The notes beneath the pieces are model-generated. The model worked only from the letters and a program-made list of their open reading frames with translations. It did no database searches and was not told the DNA's origin. A stretch of 64,000 nucleotides of DNA from JABDLO01 sp041749255 (GTDB lineage Bacteria; Bacteroidota; Bacteroidia; Chitinophagales; Saprospiraceae). The position numbers and the translations under genes are program-made. Positions 36,825 to 45,700 of this stretch are shown in pieces (the stretch's first letter is position 1; each line of letters opens with the position of its first letter). The stretch is from positions 70,851 to 134,850 of the forward strand of contig JBGTBR010000081.1 in NCBI GenBank assembly GCA_041749255.1, read 5' to 3'.

Positions 36825-37939
36825 GGATTTTTTCCCCCTTCAGCTTTATTTACCGGACGAATTCTAATTATTTCATATTCGCCTTCAAAAGCAGGATCGT
36901 CTTCTACTGGAATAAAATCTTTAGATCCTTTTCCAAAAATGGACAAATTGAGATATCTCCTTGGATTTAAACGCATGTCCTGTAATAAAAGAGCCAGGTT
37001 TTTAGAAGTAAATTCCAGATTTGTATATAACTTATCATCATTGATAAGTCTGGAAAGTGTTCCATCTCCTTTCTCCATATTATGCAATACTCTGTTGAGA
37101 CTGCTTACAGCCTCATCGGCGGATCTAAGGGTGGAATTGAAATCTTTTATGGCTGCACTTGCATTATCCATAACCGCATTGGTTTTATCAACCGTTTGAT
37201 GGAGTTTGGCATCTGCGAGATCAGAAGAAATCCTGTCAAAATTAGTCAGCATGGTTGAGATCTTTTTTCTATCATCAGCGATGGTCTGAGTTATTTTGCT
37301 CATATTCGCCAGGATATTTTCCAAATTCCTTTGAGAATTCGACATGGCTTCTCCAGAGGATTTTGCAAAAATAGCCAAATTAGCAGTTACCTTTTCCAGA
37401 TTCCGTATTGTTTCATTTACAGACCCTTCGCTACCTTCCTCTCCCAATTTATTAATCACATCAGATAAACCAGAAGTCACAGTCGATATGGTATTTTCTA
37501 ATTCACCCTCCCCAAGCATTGTATTAATAAAACTGCTTTCACGTCCCTCAAATACGTCTCCACTTATGGCACAGTTTTCACCATTACATATTTCATCGAA
37601 TTTGATTACTATGTGTTTGCCACCTACAATTCCTCCACTTGTAAGCATTGCAATAGAATTTTTAGGAATTTTTATTTCCTTATTCGAGACCTCCATAGTG
37701 ATTTTCATTTTGAGTGCATCTGCATCATCCATCTCTATACGGGTCACAGCACCAATCTGAAATCCATTGACCATTACAGGAGCAGATACATTGAGTCCGG
37801 AAACATCGTGGTAATAGGAATAAAACGTGCGGGATGGTTTGAGAATGTTTTGACCGATTACAAACTTATATCCCCATATCATACCAAAAATAGTGATGAT
37901 CGCCAGGATTCCCAGTTTGATTTCCTTTGATATATTCAT
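36821..37939 (-). CDS. MCE/MlaD-family lipid transport protein
   Basis: The 372-aa protein has one N-terminal membrane anchor (LGILAIITIFGMIWGYKFVIG) and an MCE domain (FYSYYHDVSGLNVSAPVMVNGFQIGAVTRIEM...GGIVGGKHIVIKF). A long helical C-terminus (about residues 150-310) is likely coiled coil. MCE proteins form hexameric rings that carry phospholipids across the periplasm. In Bacteroidota the gene sits beside an amidase and lptD, as here. The permease and ATPase partners (MlaE/MlaF) are not adjacent. Its stop codon overlaps the end of murB. Confidence 0.9.
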   Translation of the reverse strand: MNISKEIKLGILAIITIFGMIWGYKFVIGQNILKPSRTFYSYYHDVSGLNVSAPVMVNGFQIGAVTRIEMDDADALKMKITMEVSNKEIKIPKNSIAMLTSGGIVGGKHIVIKFDEICNGENCAISGDVFEGRESSFINTMLGEGELENTISTVTSGLSDVINKLGEEGSEGSVNETIRNLEKVTANLAIFAKSSGEAMSNSQRNLENILANMSKITQTIADDRKKISTMLTNFDRISSDLADAKLHQTVDKTNAVMDNASAAIKDFNSTLRSADEAVSSLNRVLHNMEKGDGTLSRLINDDKLYTNLEFTSKNLALLLQDMRLNPRRYLNLSIFGKGSKDFIPVEDDPAFEGEYEIIRIRPVNKAEGGKNP

Positions 37940-38366
37940 AAATGAAAGGGATTTGTTTTGATTTTTATGACTTTAAATAACATAGTCATTAAATCTGTAA
38001 TCAACAATTAATACAGCTAAAAGTTATATTATCCAATTATGCACAATGGTATCCAAGCTAACATAGAATGGAATTCGCTTTAAAAAATTTAAAATTTTAT
38101 ATGTCTCTTAATAATATGGACATTTATAATAACTATAAAAGAATCTAAAATAAGCAGAAAAGTTCAGGTAATATACCTACAAATTTTGTCTATTAGCACA
38201 AATAATGGATGTACATTGACATTTTATAACTGAAATTTTTATAATCAACTTTATCTTTATAAAGCGACTTCCAGATCAGAGACTTATAACTGAAATTTTG
38301 ATATTAATCATACCGCCTTTAATGCAGTGGCAAAAATAGAAATTATTGGAATGACAAATTCAATAT
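37940..38366. other. Non-coding gap with a 16-bp direct repeat
   Basis: No open frame of note. TTATAACTGAAATTTT occurs at 38224-38239 and again at 38284-38299, 60 nt apart. No terminator hairpin was seen. The DNA is about three-quarters A+T. Confidence 0.6.
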
Positions 38367-39485
38367 TTAGTCTTTTTGAACTAAACTATGGACGTTTGCC
38401 GGGCTTGGGACTATAAACGCACTTTTATACCCTTTTCTCGATAAAGCTTCCCTCGCATGATTAGCCTGGTCTTTTGATGGATATTTGCCACTGAAGTATT
38501 TGTAGAAAGCATCTATTTTTATTACCTCAAGATCGGGCACATCTTTGAAAGCATCTTTATTGAGAAAACTCGTCGCAGCCAATTGAACTGTATACCATGT
38601 GTTATTATCATTAGATGATGAAGGCTCAGTATCTTTATTTACAATCGATGCCGGATCTGGGGTTTGTATATGATCTTTCTTCTGATGGTCGTGGATGATT
38701 TTGTATTTCACAAAAGCATCATAGAGCCCGGAAATGATTTTTTGCTGACCTGCTTTGCTGTTTAATATTTTCTCTTCTTCGGGATTGCTTAGAAATCCTG
38801 TTTCAACTAAAACACTTGGCATGGTTGCCCTTTTTAAAACAACAAAACCTGCCTGTTTTACACCTCTTGAAGTCTTTAATCCAAACGACTTTTCTACTAA
38901 AGTAGCCAACTCAATACTTTTGTCGAGGTAAAGGTTTTGATACATACTAAGAATAATGTGTCCTGCATCAGAATTAGGATCAAAACCATCGTAATTTTCT
39001 TCAAAATCTGCTTCCATAAGTATGGAAGCATTTTCTCTCTTTGCCGTTTCCAGGTTTTCATCAGCTGTGTGCAGACCCATAACATACGTTTCAGTACCGC
39101 GTGCATTTTTATTGCGGGATGCATTGCAATGAATGGAGATAAATAGATCCGCCTGAACTTCATTCGCAAGTATTATCCTTTCAAACAAGGGGATAAATGT
39201 ATCATCTTTTCTGGTGTAGATTACATTCACCTCAGGAAGATTTTTTTCAATTTTTTCACCTAATCCCACGGCGATACTTAAAGCTATGTCTTTTTCCTTG
39301 GAATACTTCCCTACAGTGCCTCCATCTTTACCGCCATGCCCTGCATCAATTACCAGGGTAAATCTTTTTTTAACATTATTATATGAATCTGGTAAAGGAC
39401 ATTCCCATACCTTGCATTCGTTATTAGCGGAGAGCGCTGAGGTGATGATCAGCATGAATAGGTAAAATGGAAAACGTTGAATCAT
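38367..39485 (-). CDS. N-acetylmuramoyl-L-alanine amidase with C-terminal SPOR domain
   Basis: The ATG at 39485 (MIQRFPFYLFMLIITSALSA) gives a clean signal peptide; an earlier start 16 codons upstream does not. The 372-aa protein is an Amidase_3 zinc enzyme: His50 in DAGHGGKDGG, Glu64, His119 in FISIHCNAS, and catalytic Glu228 in VLVETGFLSNPEEE. It cleaves peptidoglycan stem peptides in the periplasm. The C-terminus (TWYTVQLAATSF...FSGKYPSKDQANHAREALSRKGYKSAFIV) is a SPOR domain that binds denuded glycan at the division septum, so it probably acts in cell separation. It is divergent from lptD. Confidence 0.92.
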   Translation of the reverse strand: MIQRFPFYLFMLIITSALSANNECKVWECPLPDSYNNVKKRFTLVIDAGHGGKDGGTVGKYSKEKDIALSIAVGLGEKIEKNLPEVNVIYTRKDDTFIPLFERIILANEVQADLFISIHCNASRNKNARGTETYVMGLHTADENLETAKRENASILMEADFEENYDGFDPNSDAGHIILSMYQNLYLDKSIELATLVEKSFGLKTSRGVKQAGFVVLKRATMPSVLVETGFLSNPEEEKILNSKAGQQKIISGLYDAFVKYKIIHDHQKKDHIQTPDPASIVNKDTEPSSSNDNNTWYTVQLAATSFLNKDAFKDVPDLEVIKIDAFYKYFSGKYPSKDQANHAREALSRKGYKSAFIVPSPANVHSLVQKD

Positions 39486-39744
39486 TTTATGAAAAAATAT
39501 TAAGTGCTTTGTAGTTTTATTTGTCGAACCCATATTAAATATTTGGTTATAACAGGGTTATGAGTCGTGTAAGCATCGAACACCGATATAATTTATAACG
39601 ATAATGGCTTTGCTCCATTGCACAGGCGTTATTGATATTTTTATTTTCAGTGCAAATGAATTCATTATAAAAAATATTAATAGGTAATCATGTTTACTAT
39701 CTTATATTATCAAACTCATATCTTTAACAGTATCATGTATCTGC

Positions 39745-39775
39745 TATATTTGTATCGATTTTGAATGCAAATATA
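39745..39775. promoter_or_regulatory. Opposed -7 boxes of the amidase and lptD promoters
   Basis: TATATTTG on the plus strand (39745-39752) and its exact mirror CAAATATA (39768-39775, a minus-strand TATATTTG) face each other across 15 nt. They would drive lptD and the amidase respectively. The -33 elements are weak on both sides. Confidence 0.5.
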
Positions 39776-39806
39776 GTATCCTTTTCGAAAAAATCACTTA
39801 AATCTT

Positions 39807-42566
39807 TTGTTTAAAACAATTTATATAGTGTTTTTTTTTATAATGTGTGGTTTAAATCACACATATGGTCAGGATATACCTCCTTTGATAAAGAGAAGTG
39901 TCATTGATACCTTACCAGATGTAAGTAAAGGATTGGATTCTTTGAATACTGCTTTGGGAGATTCCTTGCCTATAGATTCGATACCTTTTGATTTTTCGCA
40001 AGTCAATATTTCTACGGGCGGTTTTGATTCTGATGTAGATTTTGGTGGAGATTCTACGTGGTATGATGCGAATACTAAGAAATATCATTTATATGGGAAA
40101 GCATTTGTCCACTATCAGGACATGAAGCTCACAGCCGGTTACATCATTTTTGACCTTGAAACAGATATTGCAGAAGCCTATTTCCGTGAAAATGAACAGG
40201 GCGAAAGAATAGAACCCCCTACTTTTATCAAAGGTCAAAATCAATTTACATACAAAGAGTTGAGATTTAATTTCAAATCAAAAAAAGGCATTGTATTGGA
40301 TGCAGTCTCTCAGGAGGGGGAATTCTTTTTGAGGGGTACTAAGACAAAATTTATTAGCAATGAATCTGATACTCTTCAGGTAGATGATGAAATTTATAAT
40401 ACAAATGCAATAATTACCACCTGTGATCTCGACCACCCACATTACGGTATTCGTACCCGAAAACTAAAGGTTATACCCAATAAGCTGGCAGTTATTGGCT
40501 TTTCCCAATTGGAGATAGCCAATATACCACTTCCTATCTTCTTGCCTTTTGGTTTTTTTCCTCTTGTCAAAGGAGAGTCCGCCGGCTTGATATTTCCGGA
40601 TGATTATGAATTTAACAGAGAATTGGGTCTTGGTTTCAGAGAGATAGGTTATTACTTTCCCATCAATGATTATATTGATTTGCGGGTGACGGGTGATATA
40701 TATACAAGAGGAACTTACAGAATTCGGGCCAATGCCAACTACAAAAAAAGGTATGCCTATAACGGGCGTTTCAACGTAGGATTTGCTAATAATAGAATTG
40801 AAGACCAAATGACAGGGGAGTCTTTGAGAAACCAATCTATCAGTATAGCCATTACCCATAATCAAGATGCCAAAGCCCATCCTTACAGAAGTATTGGCGG
40901 GACAATTAACATTCAAACCAACAATTATCAACAAAGAAACTTTAACGATGTAAGCTCACAACTTAACAACAGGCTGAACTCCAATTTCTATTTCCGCCAT
41001 AGCATGCCCGGCACCCCTTTTTCTTTCAGTGCCGGGTTAGCGCATGATCAAAATAACCAAACCAGACAAGTCAATATAACTCTTCCCGACATTCGTTTAA
41101 ATATGAATACCATATTCCCTTTTAAAAGAAAAAATGCTACCGGGGAAGAGAAATGGTATGAAAAATTTGCCCTCAAATACGATATGGCGATGAAAAACGT
41201 AATCAGGGCAACGGATACTACTCTTTTTACCATGGAAACCCTGGAGAACATGCAAACCGGAGTATCTCATAGAGCCAATACCAATGCGAGTTTTAATGTT
41301 TTGAAGTATTTTACGCTCACTCCAAGTGCAAACTATGAAGAATTGTGGTTTTTTACTTCCAACAGACTTGAATTTGACCCAACGCCTATAGTGACCGTTA
41401 GAGATTCTATTCTGGATCCGGATGGAAATCTTATCATTACCCGCGATACGACTTTTGGACAGCAAATACAAAGTATACAACGGGGATTTCAACCAGTAAG
41501 GGTATTTGATGCCGGTATAAACCTCACTACCCAGATCTTTGGAACCCAGCGATTTTCAAAAGGTTTTATTCGCGGCATACGGCATGTGATCAAACCGAAC
41601 ATTGGACTCCAATTTGCACCAGATTCAAGGGATAGATATATAGAACTGGTAGACACGGATTCGAGGGCAGAATTTAATAACCCCCGAGAACACAATCCTT
41701 ATCAGCTTGGAGCTGTGGGTTCTCCCCAGTTGAGAGAACGACAAATGGCTTTGACTTTCTCAATTCAAAATGTCTTTGAAGGAAAATACTTTTCAAAGAA
41801 GGATTCCACGGAGAAAAAATTTAAATTTTGGAATACTCTGAACTTGAATGGTGGTTATAATTTTGCTGCTGATTCATTAAAGTGGAGAGACCTTACATTT
41901 AATGGAAACACATCGTTGTTTGGGATAACAACAGTGGCTCTATCTGGATCATTCACACCCTATGTGTATGAAAATAACCGCATCACTTCCAAAACCTTGT
42001 GGTCGGAAAGAAGTCAGTTGCTGGAACTGAGAAATATAGAATTTAGATTTAATACAACCATGCGCTTTAATGAGCTGAGAGATTTGTTCACAGGAAAGTC
42101 CGATGAGAGTAGTAGAAGTAGTACTAATGGGGAAGGAGCGGCTCAACGACGACGACAGCAGGGTAGGGGACTCTCCAGCGATGAACCGACAATAGGAGAA
42201 CTTGAATCAATACTCGACCTTTTTAGCACTTTTAATATAAATCACCAAATCATTCTGCGATACGATAAAAATTCGTTTTCTGACAAAAAATTTGGAGTAC
42301 CCATTCATTCCATCAGTATATCGGGAAATATTCCCCTTACAAAAAAATGGGATTTAACTCTTGGAAATATAAGTTATGATATCGCCAGAAAATCATTTGT
42401 CTATCCTACACTTGGGGTATCAAGAGACCTGCATTGCTGGAATCTAAATTTCCAATGGTATCCCAATAATGGAGTGTACACTTTTTTCATAGGGGTAAAA
42501 TCAAGTGCACTGAACTTTATCAGGTACAATTACGGACAGCAAAATGCAGCGGTTCCTTTCCGTTAA
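39807..42566 (+). CDS. lptD: LPS assembly protein LptD (Bacteroidota type; TTG start)
   Basis: The start is TTG at 39807. There is no ATG between the in-frame stop at 39774 and it, and starting at the next ATG (39843) would leave only a nine-residue signal sequence. The 919-aa protein has an OstA/LptA-like N-terminal part (STWYDANTKKYHLYGKAFVHYQDMKLTAGYIIFDLE). A large 26-strand-type barrel follows (IPLPIFLPFGFFPLVKGESAGLIFPDDYEFNRELGLGF and many Tyr/Phe-rich strands). It inserts LPS into the outer membrane. The neighbouring MCE and amidase genes are its conserved Bacteroidota partners. Confidence 0.92.
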   Translation: MFKTIYIVFFFIMCGLNHTYGQDIPPLIKRSVIDTLPDVSKGLDSLNTALGDSLPIDSIPFDFSQVNISTGGFDSDVDFGGDSTWYDANTKKYHLYGKAFVHYQDMKLTAGYIIFDLETDIAEAYFRENEQGERIEPPTFIKGQNQFTYKELRFNFKSKKGIVLDAVSQEGEFFLRGTKTKFISNESDTLQVDDEIYNTNAIITTCDLDHPHYGIRTRKLKVIPNKLAVIGFSQLEIANIPLPIFLPFGFFPLVKGESAGLIFPDDYEFNRELGLGFREIGYYFPINDYIDLRVTGDIYTRGTYRIRANANYKKRYAYNGRFNVGFANNRIEDQMTGESLRNQSISIAITHNQDAKAHPYRSIGGTINIQTNNYQQRNFNDVSSQLNNRLNSNFYFRHSMPGTPFSFSAGLAHDQNNQTRQVNITLPDIRLNMNTIFPFKRKNATGEEKWYEKFALKYDMAMKNVIRATDTTLFTMETLENMQTGVSHRANTNASFNVLKYFTLTPSANYEELWFFTSNRLEFDPTPIVTVRDSILDPDGNLIITRDTTFGQQIQSIQRGFQPVRVFDAGINLTTQIFGTQRFSKGFIRGIRHVIKPNIGLQFAPDSRDRYIELVDTDSRAEFNNPREHNPYQLGAVGSPQLRERQMALTFSIQNVFEGKYFSKKDSTEKKFKFWNTLNLNGGYNFAADSLKWRDLTFNGNTSLFGITTVALSGSFTPYVYENNRITSKTLWSERSQLLELRNIEFRFNTTMRFNELRDLFTGKSDESSRSSTNGEGAAQRRRQQGRGLSSDEPTIGELESILDLFSTFNINHQIILRYDKNSFSDKKFGVPIHSISISGNIPLTKKWDLTLGNISYDIARKSFVYPTLGVSRDLHCWNLNFQWYPNNGVYTFFIGVKSSALNFIRYNYGQQNAAVPFR

Positions 42567-42757
42567 TCCAAGTCATTTTCCTAAGAAAAGGAATTACATT
42601 TAAAATCAACAGATCCATAATTTTCTTTGGCCTTACAAGTCTTTAGACTAAGGTGTATTGTATATATATATAGAATAATATTATTCATAAAATGCTAATC
42701 ATATGAATTAAATATATTAATTTTATCCTTAATATAAATATTGAAAACTACAACGCT

Positions 42758-45700
42758 ATGGGTCTCAATAAAAGAACATACTCATGCCATGCCATTCTAT
42801 TGACGTGTATATGGTTAATGGGAGGATATAATGTATTATTCGCACAAGGAGTAAAAAACTGTGGCCCAGTTCCAGTAAGTCAGTCCACAGTAGTCGAAGT
42901 GACGAGAAAGCCGGCTACTGCCACCCAAACTCAATTTTCCTATTTTCAAGATTGGAGCAATATAAATGGATTAACTTTTAGAGAAGATGGTGAAGCATCA
43001 CTTCACGTTCCTTCTTTTAAAATCGGTCAAAAACTCACGCTTAGCAATTGGGGATTTACACTACCGAAGGGATCTGTGGTAGAAGAAATCACCATTATGC
43101 TTGAGGGCAGATCAGAAGGAGAAGGATGTGTGCACGAGATAGAAGTGAGTTTGACTGGATCCTCTGGTGAGAATTTAGGTATGAACCTGGCCAATAAAGC
43201 CAATAGCAAGAATGCGTGGTCCATGAATGGAAACAGGAAATGGACTTATGGTGGGAAGATATCTAAATGGGGCATTTCAGCAAATGAGGATTTGGTCAAT
43301 TCTCCTCATTTTGGGATTGCTTTTCAATTGAGTAACAATTTGAATGACGGCCCTTTTACAGCAGTCATAAATGACATTTCGATCAAAATCAAATACAGGG
43401 AACCCTACCGTGTTTGTAATAAGGACATGGCCCAATTTTTCCAACCTGCACACAGTTCTCATACTTCCTACTTTTGGAATATCCCTCCGGGGTTCAGATT
43501 AATGTCGGCCAATCAAAAAAGCAATTTCCTTCATATTAAGAATGTGAATGCCTCACCTGGTATTCATGAAGTTTGTATTGACATTAAAGATAAGTATGGT
43601 AAAGAAACCAGGTGCTGTACCCCATTTGTCCTGGATGCCTGTAACCCTTTGTCCATTGGTGATTTTGTTTGGGTAGATCAGAATGCAAATGGTTTACAGG
43701 ACGAAGGAGAACCCGGAATTGGAAACGTAAAGATTGAATTATTTTCCAATTCAGGAAATCTGATCCAATCAACTTTAAGTAATAGCCTGGGTTATTATTC
43801 ATTTCAAAATATTACCCCTGGCCAGTACTACATCCGGTCAGAATTACCCGCTGGTTTTTCATTTACATCTCCACTGGAACCTGACAATGAAAAAAATAGC
43901 GTTATTACAGAAAGTCATGGAGCAGGAACCAGTGATGTCATTTCACTCCAATATGAGAGTATACTAAACATGGATATTGGTCTTACCGAGATAGTGAGCA
44001 TTGGCGGTTTGGCCTGGGAAGATGTGGATGGGAATTGTGTTTTTGATGAGGGCGAACCAGTATTATCAGGTATAACCGTAATATTGTATTCTTCCAAAAG
44101 CAAAATTTCTGAAACTACAACGGATTCTGATGGAAGGTATCTATTTGATCATCTTACTGTAGGAGTTTACTCAGTGGAATTTTTCCCTGGAGAAGGATTT
44201 TTTCCTATTGACAAAAAAGAAGCCATTGATGGAAAAATAAGCAGTTCGATCAATCAAAAAAACAGAACAGAATGGATCTGTCCAATGGAAGGTGGTGCAG
44301 TACCGGATTTAAATGCCGGATTTTTCCGTAAAGCCACCATTGGAGATTTTGTTTGGCATGATGTAAACAGAAATGGTTTACAGGATGAAGGAGAAACCGG
44401 AATTTCCAATCTAAAGATTCTGCTTTTAAATGAGGCTGGTATCAAAACTGATAGTACTTTCACCGATGTAAATGGTGAATATTTCTTAAAAACCAAGCCA
44501 GGAAAGTATAGACTTAGTGTAGATATAGCTGAAGGATACACACCTACTGCTTTCATGGCTGGGACAGATACCCTGGCTGATTCTAATGGTCAATTATCTG
44601 AAGGTCAGGTAGTGTCAAATGAATTTTCACTCTTTTCGGGATCAGAACGCCTTGATCTTGATTTTGGATTTGTCACATTGCCCGGAGCCATAACCGGTAC
44701 GACCTGGTATGATTCTAATTTTAATGGTTTATTAGATGATCATGAACCATTGAGAGAGGGAATAATCGTCCAACTTTTAGATTCGAATGGAAATGACTTA
44801 GATTCTACGCTCACTGATGGAAACGGTGAATTTATTTTTGAAAATCTTGAGCCTGGAAATTATAGATTAAGGTTTAATAATCCGGACAGCGATTTTTTCA
44901 CCATCCTCAATGAAACTTCAGATTTAGGGTCAAAGGTAAATGATGAAGGATTGTCTTCTTCGATTACAGTTCTTCCCAATATAAATTCTGAAGGATGGAA
45001 TGCAGGCTATGTCATACCGGCTGTTATAGGGGATTATATCTGGTTGGATGTAAATAGGAATGGTATTCAGGACGGCGATGAAGAAGGAATTAATGGTGTG
45101 ACTGTCATATTATTCGATACTATGGGTGTTGAATATTTGAGAACAACGAGCGCTGAGCATCCAGAGGATAGTACCGGAGGATATTATATATTCCCGGCGG
45201 TATTTCCAGGCAGCTACTATATTGAATTTTTTCCTTTGGAAGATCTGGTACCTACCATAATCGTCGACTCGTTACCAGGCCAGAATTCTGCGATTGTGAC
45301 AACGGAAACTCCTTTTATAACAGGAGTATTTACATTACTTCCAGGTGAGGCAAATCTCGATATGGATGCCGGGTTTATGTTGCCTGGCTCAGATGTTCAG
45401 GGAGTTGTATGGGATGATCTAAATGGAGATGGCATCCGACAGACAAATGAGCAGGGTATAGAAGGTATTACAGTGCGGCTGGTTGAGGAAGGTGGCAGTA
45501 TACTGGAAATGAATACTACCGATGCAGATGGGCAGTATTCCTTTATTTCGGTTGATTCAGGTACATATTTTGTCGAAATTGAGCTGCCTGATACATTTAT
45601 CATTACCGTATCCGGGCTCGACAATGTATTTACTTTAGAAAATGGATCTGCGAGAAGCCCTGACATTCAACTTCCTGCTGGAATTGTACTGAGTGATATA

